The notes: generated by a model from the sequence alone, not told the origin. A stretch of 14,039 nt of DNA from an uncultured Thermomicrobiales bacterium (GCA_937891245.1 CALAGB010000384.1:1-14039); one strand, 5' to 3'. Counted from the first letter of the stretch, positions 5,150-13,265 are shown. Made by a program: numbers and translations.

Positions 5150-7096
5150 TCACCTCGTCCTCGCCTCAACCGGTAGTATGGTCAGTGTCGCGACGACCGG
5201 GCGGTGGTCGGACGTCCAGACGTCGGGGATATGGATGTCGCGGAGCAGCATGTCGCGCGTGCCGAGGATGTAGTCGATGCGACGATGATCGTGCGAGGTA
5301 TAGGCCGCCGCATCGAGCGCCTCACCGTAATCGACAAAGCCGGCCGAGCGGAGTGTCAGAATGACCGGATCGTTCGGGACGGAGTTCATGTCGCCCATCA
5401 CCAGCGCTGGTGAGCGACGATTCCACGAGGCGACCAGCTCTTCCGCCTGCTTCAGCCGCACCGTACCGGCATCGGACGGATCGTCGAGATGCGTGGCGAG
5501 CACCCAGAGATCGCCGACCTGCGTTTCGATCTGCACCTCAACGGCGCTGCGTTTCAGGTTGGCGGTCACGTCATATTGAATTGTCTGGGTGGTGCCAAGC
5601 GGCGCCCGGCTCAGGACGACATTCCCCCAGAGTCCGTCGTCCGAATTCGCCCCGAAGACGTAGTTCATATGTAAGCGCCGGCTCAACCAGAGCGCTTCGT
5701 CGATCCCGCTCGTTACCAGCCAGCCCCGGCTCACCTCCTGGAGTACGACGATATCCGGCTGTTGCGCGGCAATAACGCGTGCCGTCTGATCCAGATCGAA
5801 ACGGTCGTCGGCCGAGAAGCCGCTCTGAATATTGTAGGTCACGACCGTCACGGTCGGGCCGATGGCCGCGTCCGGTCCGACATCGCTCCACGACCAGATC
5901 TCCCAGGCGCTGATCAGCAGCAAGAGTCCGCCGAGCGCCCCCGCCACGATCACCAGCGAGAAACCACGTTCGCGGCGTGTCGACACGCGGGCAGGGGCGC
6001 CTGACAGGCAGGTCACCGCGAACAACGCGACAACCGCGGCGAGAATCCAGGGACTGCCGGAAAAGGTGTAGTAGGCGAAGAGAAGGCCAACTTCGAGCAA
6101 CAGGCCGAACGTAAAGCAGAGCGCCGACCAGCCGACCGGAACGACGCTCTGGCCCGCGGTTCGCCCGATCAACAACTCAACAAAGAGGATGACGCTCGCG
6201 GCTACGCCAAGTATCAGGCCAAGCGAACCGAGCAACGCGCCGGTCCAGAACCAGCGCAAGCCGATGACCATGAGCGCGATCAGCCCGAGTCGCCAGACGT
6301 ACCACCAACGCGCGCTCGCCACCAGCACGATCTCACCCGAACAGCGCAAGGCCGAAACGAGAATGCCGAGCGACATCCCGAAGGCGAGGATCACCGCCGC
6401 ACCCGGGAAATCGACACCCAGGCGCGCTTGTGCCAGGCCAACGTTCCCGATCACCAGATGATAGAGGGCGAAGGCCGGTCCGATCGCCAGGAGCGACACG
6501 GCACCGATCAGATTGACAGGTTGTACCTCGCTTGCCAGATCGAGCAGCACGAGCGAGCCGAGGAGCGCTACGGCGAGCACGATGGTGATGAGGTGCGCCG
6601 AAAAGCCGGGCATCCAGGGCGTATCGACGGTCTGGAAGGCGATCCGGATGCCGAGATCAAGCGCCAGACCGAAGCCGGTGCCGAGCGCGACGAGATCCTG
6701 CTGGCTGATTAACAGCGCGAACAGCAACCAGCCCCAACAGATGAGCACCAGGCCGCCGAGCCAGAGCCGCGCCGTCGGGTTCTCCCAGAACTGCATCGTC
6801 AGCCGTGTCGCGACCAACAATCCGACCGACCCGATGACGACGGAACGCGGCCCGATACGCCGGATCAGCAGCCAGGAAAGCCCGCTGAGCAGAAAAACGC
6901 CGGTCGCGATGGCGGCGAGCGTGGAGCGATTACTCTGATCGACGACGAAGACGAGGTACGAAACGAAGACGCGCATCGACTGCAACATGAGCACGGTCGA
7001 CAGACCGGCCAGCGTCACCCCAGCCAGTGAAGAGACCGCGGCACGGTCGACGCTGCTCGCGTCTTCGCCGAGGCGAGAAACGGTTTCCAAAGCCAT
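5150..7096 (-). CDS. Membrane protein with C-terminal endonuclease/exonuclease/phosphatase domain
   Basis: A 648-residue two-part protein. Residues about 25-400 hold roughly a dozen hydrophobic segments (for example 59-78, 110-132, 168-188, 265-280, 379-398). Residues about 415-640 form a complete EEP-fold domain: TYNIQSG (N422), LQEV (E454), ATHLD (H536), GDMN (D569, N571), RIDYIL (D608) and SDHRPV (D630, H631). These are the metal-binding and catalytic residues of the DNase I/sphingomyelinase/inositol-phosphatase superfamily, so the domain should hydrolyse a phosphodiester or phosphomonoester. Attached to membrane helices, the substrate may be a lipid or cell-envelope phosphate rather than DNA, but this is inference. 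The ATG at 7096 lacks a clear Shine-Dalgarno site, so the exact start is less certain. It is separated from SMC by a repeat-filled gap and probably has its own promoter. Confidence 0.85.
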   Translation of the reverse strand: MALETVSRLGEDASSVDRAAVSSLAGVTLAGLSTVLMLQSMRVFVSYLVFVVDQSNRSTLAAIATGVFLLSGLSWLLIRRIGPRSVVIGSVGLLVATRLTMQFWENPTARLWLGGLVLICWGWLLFALLISQQDLVALGTGFGLALDLGIRIAFQTVDTPWMPGFSAHLITIVLAVALLGSLVLLDLASEVQPVNLIGAVSLLAIGPAFALYHLVIGNVGLAQARLGVDFPGAAVILAFGMSLGILVSALRCSGEIVLVASARWWYVWRLGLIALMVIGLRWFWTGALLGSLGLILGVAASVILFVELLIGRTAGQSVVPVGWSALCFTFGLLLEVGLLFAYYTFSGSPWILAAVVALFAVTCLSGAPARVSTRRERGFSLVIVAGALGGLLLLISAWEIWSWSDVGPDAAIGPTVTVVTYNIQSGFSADDRFDLDQTARVIAAQQPDIVVLQEVSRGWLVTSGIDEALWLSRRLHMNYVFGANSDDGLWGNVVLSRAPLGTTQTIQYDVTANLKRSAVEVQIETQVGDLWVLATHLDDPSDAGTVRLKQAEELVASWNRRSPALVMGDMNSVPNDPVILTLRSAGFVDYGEALDAAAYTSHDHRRIDYILGTRDMLLRDIHIPDVWTSDHRPVVATLTILPVEARTR

Positions 7097-7166
7097 CCGG
7101 CTCGCTCGTTTCGTCCATCCGGTGTTCAGGTTCAGTCATCAACGAAAAGGAGTTCGCGCAAACCCC

Positions 7167-7195
7167 ATTATGATCCTTTCCGGCGCCGATGCAAA
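7167..7195 (-). promoter_or_regulatory. Possible promoter of the membrane EEP gene
   Basis: On the minus strand, TTTGCA (7195-7190), 17 bases and CATAAT (7172-7167) form a reasonable promoter, placing the start near 7160 and leaving a leader of about 64 bases. The -35 box matches only partly. Confidence 0.35.
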
Positions 7196-7305
7196 CGTCA
7201 CGGTCGGTGTCGGCTGCCGGAGGGGCTGAATTGTGGCCCGCTACCGGCGATATCGTATGATGATCGGTCGACTCGCACGGACCGAAGATAGGTGGGGGAG
7301 CAGCT

Positions 7306-7380
7306 ATGACCCATCATGCTGTGGTGATCGCCGGAGCAGGTCCGACCGGGTTGATGCTGGCGGGCTCGCCGGCGGTCTAA
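7306..7380 (+). pseudogene. Truncated FAD-dependent monooxygenase (N-terminal remnant)
   Basis: A 24-codon frame beginning MTHHAVVIAGAGPTGLMLAG and ending at TAA. The motif VVIAGAGPTGLMLAG is the ADP-binding GxGxxG start of aromatic-ring monooxygenases of the FAD-binding type (PheA/TfdB and tetracycline/anthracycline hydroxylase relatives), normally about 400-550 residues long. Everything after the first dinucleotide-binding turn is missing. The frame is lost close to 7370 and palindromic repeats begin about 30 bases later. The start signals are intact: a GGGGGAG Shine-Dalgarno site (7294-7300) five bases before the ATG, and a possible -10 TATGAT (7256-7261) with a weak TTGTGG 19 bases upstream. 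I read this as the stump of a gene deleted or disrupted next to the repeats. An alternative is a chance 24-codon frame, but the motif and start signals make that less likely. Confidence 0.6.
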
Positions 7381-7410
7381 CCGCTTTTTCACCATGGTTG
7401 ACCAATCGTC

Positions 7411-7439
7411 GTAGGGGCAGCCACGGGGGCTGCCCCTAC
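7411..7439. repeat. Perfect palindromic repeat with GTAGGGG ends
   Basis: Arms GTAGGGGCAGCC (7411-7422) and GGCTGCCCCTAC (7428-7439) pair perfectly over 12 bp with a 5-base loop. There is no T-tract, so it is not a typical terminator. GTAGGGG/CCCCTAC-ended palindromes are a common kind of dispersed intergenic repeat in Chloroflexota and cyanobacteria. Confidence 0.7.
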
Positions 7440-7518
7440 AGGAACCCGTGGATCAACGTATCTGCGAATCGAGCTGACGCCCCGATTCTTGCTCATAGAT
7501 TCTGGATCACAAACGGAG

Positions 7519-7568
7519 GGGAGCAGCTTGCCTGCTCCCGCCGGTCGCCGGAACGGCGGCGACCGGCG
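7519..7568. repeat. Double palindromic repeat, copy 1
   Basis: Two hairpins stand side by side. GGGAGCAG/CTGCTCCC (7519-7539) has a 5-base loop. A perfect 11-bp stem follows, with arms at 7540-7550 (GCCGGTCGCCG) and 7557-7567 and a 6-base loop. Positions 7542-7568 are repeated exactly at 7709-7735. Confidence 0.7.
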
Positions 7569-7708
7569 TGGCCCCGTTGCGGCGTTCATCGGCACACAAC
7601 ACCGTTCGTCCAGAAGCGTTTCCCTGCGGTCTACGTCATGAAACGCGTGCGCGAGAGGCGTTTGATGGCCTTCGGGTGAACGTCGGTGGTGAGTGAACGG
7701 GAAGGACG

Positions 7709-7758
7709 CGGTCGCCGGAACGGCGGCGACCGGCGGGAGGAGCAAGCTCCTCCCCTAC
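7709..7758. repeat. Double palindromic repeat, copy 2
   Basis: The 27-bp sequence identical to 7542-7568 is followed at once by a 9-bp hairpin, GGGAGGAGC-AA-GCTCCTCCC (7735-7754), then CTAC, restoring a CCCCTAC end (7752-7758). Copy 1 has its extra hairpin on the left and copy 2 on the right. They look like complementary halves of one longer palindromic element. Confidence 0.65.
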
Positions 7759-7780
7759 GACCACGGGCGAACGGGTTGGG

Positions 7781-10700
7781 CTAGCCGGTCGCTTCGGAGG
7801 GCAGGCGGAGCGAGAGGACGCGGGAGACGCCGTCGGCACCCATCGTGATGCCGTAGAGCGTATCGGCCCCTTCGATCGTCGCGCGATTGTGGGTAACGAC
7901 CACGAACTGCGTGTTGCCGGCGAGAAGCTTCAGTTCGTTGCCGAGCCGTACGACGTTCGCCTCATCCAGCGCGGCATCAACCTCATCGAGCAGGCAGAAC
8001 GGGCTCGGATTCACCTTCAGAATGGCGAAGAGGAGCGCCACGGCGGTCAGCGCGCGCTCGCCACCGGAAAGCAGGCCAAGGCTCTGCAGACGCTTGCCCG
8101 GCGGCTGGGCCACGATATCGACACCGGCCGAACCGTCGCCGTCGTCGCAACGAAGCAAGCGCGCCCGCCCGCCGCCGAAGAGCGCGGTAAAGGTCGACTC
8201 GAATGCGCGCGCCACCTCGCCGAACGTCTGATCGAAGGCCGAAGCCATCGTCCGATCGAGTTCGCCCATCAACGTCCGCAGCGCGGCGCTGGCCGACTGC
8301 ACGTCGTGCAGCTGCTGGCGCAGGAAGCTGATGCGCTCGTTCTCGCGTTCATACTGTTCGATCGCGTCGTCACCGGCCACACCGATGCGACGTAGTCGTT
8401 CGCGATGACGGGTGATATCGCGCTCCAGTCGTGAAAGATCGACCGCTTCGGCCGGCTCTTCAGCGTCGAGCAGCGACACGACCGAGTCGTTTTCGAGATC
8501 GCGCGTCGCCCGTTCGAGCAGCAGGTCGCGCTCATCACGTCGCCGCGCGACTTCGAGCGACAGGCGGTCGTGCTCCCGCTCCAGGTCGCGACAGGTGGCG
8601 GCATCGCGTTCGACAGACTGTTCGATGCCCCGCACCTTCGCCAGCGCCGCTTCGTGCGACGCCTGCAGCGTCGAAAAACCTTCTTGACGCGCAGCAAAGG
8701 CGCCGGCAAGCTGTTCACGCTCAATGCTGCTCGTCGCATGCGCGTCTTCGAGTCGCGCGATATCGGAGTCCATCGCGCTCACGCGGCGTTCAGCCGTTTC
8801 GAACTCTGCCTCCAGCGCGCGCATGCGCGTGTTGAGCCGCTGCTCTTGCTCGTTGAGACTCCGTTCGCGTTCGCGTAAACGCGCCAGCTCCGAACGCGCG
8901 GTCTGCAGCGCCTCATCGTCGACCTCATCGCGCGCCACGACCAGCGAAGCGCCTACGCGTTCACGCTCGGCATCCAACGCCTGCAGCGCGCCGGTGTCGT
9001 TGGTATGCGCGTTGGCGAGCCCGGTCCGCTCGCGTTCAAGGCTGATGCGCTTCTGTTCCAGTCCGGCGAGCCGCTCGCGCTCAAGCGCGACCGCCCGGTA
9101 GAGGTCGTTCAGCCCGCGGCCAATCTGTTCGGTGGTCGCCTGCAACTGGCGCGATTCGGAGCGAGCCGATTCGATCGCGGCGTCGAGTCGCGTTTTCCGC
9201 TCGGTCAACTCAGCCAGGCCGGCATCAAACGACTGAATCTCGGCCGTCACGCGATCGCGCTCGGTCGTCAGGCGCGCCTGGTCACGTGGCAGATCGCGCA
9301 GCTCACGCGCCCGTGCCAGCGCGCCGCTTTCGCGAATGCGCGAACCGCCGGTAACGGTGCCACTGGCACGCACGATCTCGCCGCCGAGCGTGACGACACT
9401 CCAGCCCGGCGACAGGGTCGATAGCGTCGCCCGGGCCGCGTCCAGGCTCTCAGCAACAAGTGTGCGCCCAAGCAGGCCGTCAATGATCGCCTGAATACGA
9501 TCATCGAAATCGATGAGATCGGAGGCCAGACCGCGAATGCCGGGCATCGGCCGGATGTTCGCGCGGTTCCCCCGGTTGGTGATCGTATCGAGCGGCTGGA
9601 AGGTGGCGCGTCCGGCGTTGCGCTCTTTGAGATAGGCGATCGCCCGCTCAGCATCGCTCCAGCGTTCGACGACCAGATCTTGCAGGTGCCCGCCGAGCGC
9701 CGCCTCCAGCGCCGCTTCCAGCTCATCCGGCACGATCAGCAGGCTGGAGAGCGTGCCGAGAACGCCGCTCAAGGTATCGTGCCGGACCGCATCCAATACA
9801 CATTTCACCCCGGCGTAGAGCCCGACGCCGCTCTCATCGAGCCGCTTGAGCGTTTCCAGCCGGGTGCTGGTCGCCACCAGCTTCCGCTCAACCTCGCCCA
9901 CCCGTTCCTGCAACGCTTGCCGTTTGCGGGCACTGCAAGAGAGTTCGGCGCTTAACGCGGTCTGTTGCTGGCGCAAATCGTTCAGACGCTCGGCGATTTC
10001 GGATTGGGCGGCCTGTGTTGCTTGCTGCTGCTCACGTAGCTCCGCTTCGCGCGCGGCACGTGCCGCCGACTCGCTCTCGCCACGCGCCCGTTCGCTCGCC
10101 AACTGCTCGATCTGGGCGCGTAGCAGCGCGTCGCGATTCTCTCGCGTGAGCATCTGACGCTCGAGCGCCAGACGGGAGCGCTCAACCTCGGCGAGCTTCT
10201 TCTCAAGCCGGGCACGCTCCTGACGCGAAGCAGCGTGGCGCGCCTCCAATTCGGCGACGTCGCGCTCGCGTTCACCCGTTTCGGCGCGCAGAGCGGTCAG
10301 TCCACCGGCCAGCGTATCGCGCTCCTGCGCCAGTTCGACTCGCGAAGCGCGCAGCGATTGCATCGTGCGCACGGCGTCGTCACGTCGATGACGCGCGGCA
10401 AGGCGCCGTTCTTCGATCAGCGCGAGATCGTGCTCGAACCGCTGCTGCTCGGCACGCAGTTCTTCGATTTCGGCGCGACCGCGTTCCAGCGCGCCGGCCC
10501 GATCACGCGCCGTCTCACGGGCCAGCGTCAGGGCGGATGCGCGCGAATCGCGCGCCTTGAGCGCTGCTTCCAACGCGGTGGCGGCCGCTTCGTGGGCGCG
10601 AGAAACCTCGGCCAAGCGGTGCTCACCCTGCCGCCAGTGAACGCGGTAGTAGCCGATCAACGCCTCGCGCAGCTGACGCCGCACGTCATCGTATTCACGC

Positions 10701-11332
10701 GCCTGGCGGGCCGCGCGTTCGAGTGAGCGAAGCCGCGGTTCAAGATCCGCCAGCAGGTCTTCCAACCGGGCGCAGTTCGCCTGACTCTCGGCCAGATTGC
10801 GCGCCGCCTCGACATGTTTCAGGCGCAAGCCGGTGATCCCGGCAGCATGCTCGAAGAGGCCGCGCCGCTCATCAACCTTCTGGCTCAGCACGGCATCGAC
10901 CAGCCCCTGGCCGATCACCGTATACGACTGGCCAAGCGAGGCCGTCACCTGCAGAACGTCTTTCAGGCGAACCTTGGCGCCGTTGATGAGGTACTGGTTC
11001 TCGCCGCTGCGGTAGGCACGCCGGGTGATGCTCACCTCGGAGAAGGCGATCGGCAAGCTGCCGTCTTCGTTGTCGAGGGTAAGGGTGACTTCGGCCATGC
11101 CAAGCGGACTGCGGGCGCTGCTCCCGGCGAAGATGATGTCTTCGGTGCGGCGGCCGCGCAGGTTGCTGTAGCTCTGCTCGCCGAGCACCCAACGCAGCGC
11201 GTCCGAGATGTTCGATTTACCGGAGCCGTTGGGCCCGATGATCGCGGTAATGCCGGTGTCAAACACGAACGACGTCGGCGTCGCGAAGCTCTTGAATCCC
11301 TGAATGTCAAGCCGCTTGAGACGAGTCGCCAT
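7781..11332 (-). CDS. smc: Chromosome segregation ATPase SMC
   Basis: A full-length 1183-residue bacterial SMC, the core of the condensin complex that organises and segregates the chromosome. The N-terminal head has Walker A GPNGSGKS (33-40), followed by family-typical sequence (RGRRTEDIIFAGSSARSP). Long Arg/Glu/Ala-rich coiled coils (about 145-495 and 670-1030) flank a hinge domain (about 500-665). The hinge includes GVLGTLSSLL and the glycine-rich VTLGGEIVRASGTVTGGSR. The C-terminal head has signature LSGGE (1088-1092), Walker B FCLLDEVD (1112-1119) and D-loop ALDEAN. The ATG at 11332 gives the usual start MATRLKRLDIQGFKSF. An in-frame upstream codon at 11386 adds 18 residues with no family likeness. 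A weak AGGA lies upstream. The partners ScpA and ScpB are not in the window. The gene appears to be transcribed on its own. Confidence 0.97.
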   Translation of the reverse strand: MATRLKRLDIQGFKSFATPTSFVFDTGITAIIGPNGSGKSNISDALRWVLGEQSYSNLRGRRTEDIIFAGSSARSPLGMAEVTLTLDNEDGSLPIAFSEVSITRRAYRSGENQYLINGAKVRLKDVLQVTASLGQSYTVIGQGLVDAVLSQKVDERRGLFEHAAGITGLRLKHVEAARNLAESQANCARLEDLLADLEPRLRSLERAARQAREYDDVRRQLREALIGYYRVHWRQGEHRLAEVSRAHEAAATALEAALKARDSRASALTLARETARDRAGALERGRAEIEELRAEQQRFEHDLALIEERRLAARHRRDDAVRTMQSLRASRVELAQERDTLAGGLTALRAETGERERDVAELEARHAASRQERARLEKKLAEVERSRLALERQMLTRENRDALLRAQIEQLASERARGESESAARAAREAELREQQQATQAAQSEIAERLNDLRQQQTALSAELSCSARKRQALQERVGEVERKLVATSTRLETLKRLDESGVGLYAGVKCVLDAVRHDTLSGVLGTLSSLLIVPDELEAALEAALGGHLQDLVVERWSDAERAIAYLKERNAGRATFQPLDTITNRGNRANIRPMPGIRGLASDLIDFDDRIQAIIDGLLGRTLVAESLDAARATLSTLSPGWSVVTLGGEIVRASGTVTGGSRIRESGALARARELRDLPRDQARLTTERDRVTAEIQSFDAGLAELTERKTRLDAAIESARSESRQLQATTEQIGRGLNDLYRAVALERERLAGLEQKRISLERERTGLANAHTNDTGALQALDAERERVGASLVVARDEVDDEALQTARSELARLRERERSLNEQEQRLNTRMRALEAEFETAERRVSAMDSDIARLEDAHATSSIEREQLAGAFAARQEGFSTLQASHEAALAKVRGIEQSVERDAATCRDLEREHDRLSLEVARRRDERDLLLERATRDLENDSVVSLLDAEEPAEAVDLSRLERDITRHRERLRRIGVAGDDAIEQYERENERISFLRQQLHDVQSASAALRTLMGELDRTMASAFDQTFGEVARAFESTFTALFGGGRARLLRCDDGDGSAGVDIVAQPPGKRLQSLGLLSGGERALTAVALLFAILKVNPSPFCLLDEVDAALDEANVVRLGNELKLLAGNTQFVVVTHNRATIEGADTLYGITMGADGVSRVLSLRLPSEATG

Positions 11333-11419
11333 CAGCGTCCTGTCACAGCCGCACGCGCGGCCTCCATCCGGTGGAGCGCGACGCACGAACGGGCATAAGG
11401 CTCAGCGGGCACGGCTAAA

Positions 11420-11449
11420 ATGCTATCACCAGCCTTCGTCATGCGGCAA
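11420..11449 (-). promoter_or_regulatory. Possible promoter of smc
   Basis: On the minus strand, TTGCCG (11449-11444), 18 bases and TAGCAT (11425-11420) preceded by a TGn element form a plausible promoter. The start would be near 11413, with a leader of about 80 bases. It lies in the 198-bp gap after the lipoprotein gene. Confidence 0.4.
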
Positions 11450-11484
11450 CGGCGTCAGCGTCTCAGCGCGGGGCACAAGCACGA

Positions 11485-11502
11485 GCGCCCCTTCCGGGGC
11501 GC
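11485..11502 (-). terminator. Hairpin after the Ig-like lipoprotein gene
   Basis: A 7-bp all-GC stem (GCGCCCC/GGGGCGC) closes a GGAA tetraloop on the minus strand, 28 bases after the stop codon. The following bases are only moderately T-rich, so it is an imperfect terminator or an end-protecting hairpin. Confidence 0.4.
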
Positions 11503-11530
11503 CCATGCACTTCGCGAAATCTGTTCGTGG

Positions 11531-13099
11531 CTAGTCGACGATCTCGATGGCGATGCGGAATGCTTGCAGGCGATAGCCAAGGCTGAGCGCGGGGAAGTCC
11601 TGGCCGTAGGTGAGGACTGGTGTCCAATACCATGCCTTCTTGTCTTTCCCGGCGTACACCATCGGATACAGGTCGATGAGGTGGGTGCCGGGCGCACCGG
11701 TGGCGACGACCTGGAGCGTCACATCCCCGTTGCTGTTAAAGCCACAGACATACCCGGCGTAGGCGTTATCGTAGGTCATCGCAAGGCCGTTATCGAGCTC
11801 CGTCCAGCCGACACCTTTCAGCGTGATGACCACCGTATCACCGGCGTGCACGCGACGCGTGCTTACGCTTTCAAGGCTGCGGTCGACGTAGTACGGTACC
11901 TGCGCCACGAGTTTTTTGGACTGCACGAGCTTGATCATATGCCAGCCGCCGAGATCGTCCGGGATTTCGACAGCCGACTCCAGCGTCCCGTCGACGGTTG
12001 CCGGCGTGGTAAAGAGCGGGACGTCCTCAAGTGACCAGCCGCTCGGCGTCACGCGATTCCCTCGGGCCGTCACCCAGTAGGCGGTCACCGGCTCGTTGGG
12101 CGTCAAACCTGTCGCGCTAAGCGTTGTGTGTGACTTGATCGGCCCCTCGGTCGACGACAGTGCCGCTCGTACATCCGTGTTGAACTCCGGACTCGCGGTC
12201 GTTCGTGTACCGCCGGCATCAAGCGCGACGACGCGCCCGGGATCCGGCCAATCGACAGAATCCTTGGGAAGGCCGTTGTCCGCGGTCACCTTAAACGGCA
12301 GCCGAATGCTTTCCTTATCGGGGAGATGAGAATAGACGTAGTCATACGGCGACTGTTCGATGTTCAGGTACGCTGGGATGGTGCCCGCATTCAAGATGAT
12401 GAAGTGCTGGCCGATCGACCCGGCAGCCCGAAGCTCCGCCACCGCGGTCCCCTGCGTCGTCGTCGCGGTCAGGATGCCGGTATAGCCGTTGTCGTAGCGA
12501 ACCGCGAGCGTGCTGCCAGAATAGGACATAGCGCCCATTCCCGTGACCTTGAGCGTGATCGGCGTTCCGATCGGTCCTTCGGATGGCGAGATCGTTGCCG
12601 CGAGCTGAACCCGGAAGCCGCCCCGCGCGACATCCTTGCCGTCGACCACGGCAAAGACATCATGGACCTCACCATAGTCCTCGGGCGTCTGCACGGTGAG
12701 TTCAGCGACTCCCGCATCGTTGGCCGTGACGCTGCCGAGCGGCGTTCTCCGCGGGGTAAAGGCTCGCTGCTCATATTGAACGGTTTCAGGCGTTGGGTTC
12801 GTTTGATACGCCCCATCCCAGGTGCCCCACTCGAACGAGACGTTCTGACCGGCCTTCAGGCCATCCAGCCGTGCCGTAAACGAGGAGCCAACGACACCCT
12901 TATCCGGATTCAGCGGAAGCGGCTTGAGGTTGGCTGCCGGGGTCGCTACCGCCGTTGCAACCGATGTCCCGGCTGGCGAGGTCGTCGTAGCGTTGGCGTC
13001 TCCCTTCGCATCCCGATCAACGAGCGAACCGGGAGAGCAGGCGACCAGCAGGAGCGTCAGGAGCAGCAGGTAGTTGCGGGCACGCCACGCGCGCGGCAT
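11531..13099 (-). CDS. Lipoprotein with repeated Ig-like domains
   Basis: A 522-residue probable surface lipoprotein. The N-terminus MPRAWRARNYLLLLTLLLVAC is a short signal peptide with lipobox LVAC (C21). A Thr/Ala/Ser-rich linker follows (about 30-55). The rest looks like about four beta-sandwich units (roughly 60-165, 166-310, 311-410, 411-522). Their openings resemble each other (SPSEGPIGTPITLKVTG, SSTEGPIKSHTTLSATG, HAGDTVVITLKGVG). Two units share the segment YDNGYTG / YDNAYAG (202-208 and 443-449). This is the style of IPT/TIG-like or other Ig-like adhesive or scaffold domains; no enzyme motif is seen. I chose ATG at 13099 because GGAGG (13108-13112) is 8 bases upstream; ATG at 13105 would be only 2 bases away. 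An in-frame start at 13294 would bury the signal peptide. It follows another lipoprotein gene on the same strand. Confidence 0.8.
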   Translation of the reverse strand: MPRAWRARNYLLLLTLLLVACSPGSLVDRDAKGDANATTTSPAGTSVATAVATPAANLKPLPLNPDKGVVGSSFTARLDGLKAGQNVSFEWGTWDGAYQTNPTPETVQYEQRAFTPRRTPLGSVTANDAGVAELTVQTPEDYGEVHDVFAVVDGKDVARGGFRVQLAATISPSEGPIGTPITLKVTGMGAMSYSGSTLAVRYDNGYTGILTATTTQGTAVAELRAAGSIGQHFIILNAGTIPAYLNIEQSPYDYVYSHLPDKESIRLPFKVTADNGLPKDSVDWPDPGRVVALDAGGTRTTASPEFNTDVRAALSSTEGPIKSHTTLSATGLTPNEPVTAYWVTARGNRVTPSGWSLEDVPLFTTPATVDGTLESAVEIPDDLGGWHMIKLVQSKKLVAQVPYYVDRSLESVSTRRVHAGDTVVITLKGVGWTELDNGLAMTYDNAYAGYVCGFNSNGDVTLQVVATGAPGTHLIDLYPMVYAGKDKKAWYWTPVLTYGQDFPALSLGYRLQAFRIAIEIVD

Positions 13100-13107
13100 C
13101 GACATAT

Positions 13108-13112
13108 CCTCC
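13108..13112 (-). promoter_or_regulatory. Ribosome binding site deciding the lipoprotein start
   Basis: GGAGG lies 8 bases before ATG 13099 and 2 bases before ATG 13105, favouring 13099 as the true start. Confidence 0.6.
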
Positions 13113-13156
13113 AAAATTCCACGGAAACACGCATGATGAACGGGCGGCAACCTGAC

Positions 13157-13193
13157 GGGGCAACCGGTTATCCGCGAACGGTACCGCTGCCCC
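13157..13193 (-). other. Structured RNA-like hairpin upstream of the Ig-like lipoprotein gene
   Basis: On the minus strand, an outer stem GGGGCA/TGCCCC continues through one G-U pair and a single-base bulge into GGT/ACC. It is capped by CCG-TTCG-CGG, a UUCG-type tetraloop hairpin. It lies 58 bases before the start at 13099, in the gap between the two lipoprotein genes. No T-tract follows. It could be a leader element or part of a two-hairpin processing region. Confidence 0.35.
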
Positions 13194-13217
13194 TGCGGCG
13201 ACAAGTCAATCAATGGG

Positions 13218-13253
13218 CCAATGGGCCGAACGCGATACGCGCCGGCCCGTTGG
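13218..13253 (-). terminator. Long hairpin after the first lipoprotein gene
   Basis: CCAATGGGCCG pairs with CGGCCCGTTGG (11 bp, one wobble pair), with an inner CGCG/CGCG stem and a 3-base loop. It begins 12 bases after the stop codon at 13266. The next bases on the minus strand (CCATTGATTGACTTGT) are only partly T-rich, so it may be a partial terminator that lets some transcription reach the next lipoprotein gene. Confidence 0.45.
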
Positions 13254-13265
13254 AGATGCGTCGAG

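Larger units (their letters stand above)
7381..7780. other. Gene-free, palindrome-rich spacer
   Basis: No intact gene is present between the monooxygenase stump and the SMC stop. It holds the three repeat blocks listed separately (7411-7439, 7519-7568, 7709-7758). Between them, 7440-7518 contains only a weak inverted repeat (GAATCG...CGATTC, 7466-7488), and in 7569-7708 I recognise nothing. Open frames here are short and have no start signals. Confidence 0.5.

Noticed and set aside
7146..7229. AAAAGGAG followed by a 19-codon frame on the plus strand
   Set aside because: The frame (MILSGADANVTVG...) shows no family likeness and sits over the likely promoter of the opposite gene; chance is the simpler explanation.
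7519..7758. Palindromes read as a CRISPR array
   Set aside because: There are only two copies of the core, the distance is 167 bp, and the flanking parts differ, so there is no repeat-spacer regularity.
10814..11398. A 194-codon plus-strand open frame opposite the start of smc
   Set aside because: It is fully explained as the reverse frame of the conserved SMC ATPase head; it has no ribosome binding site or known motif.
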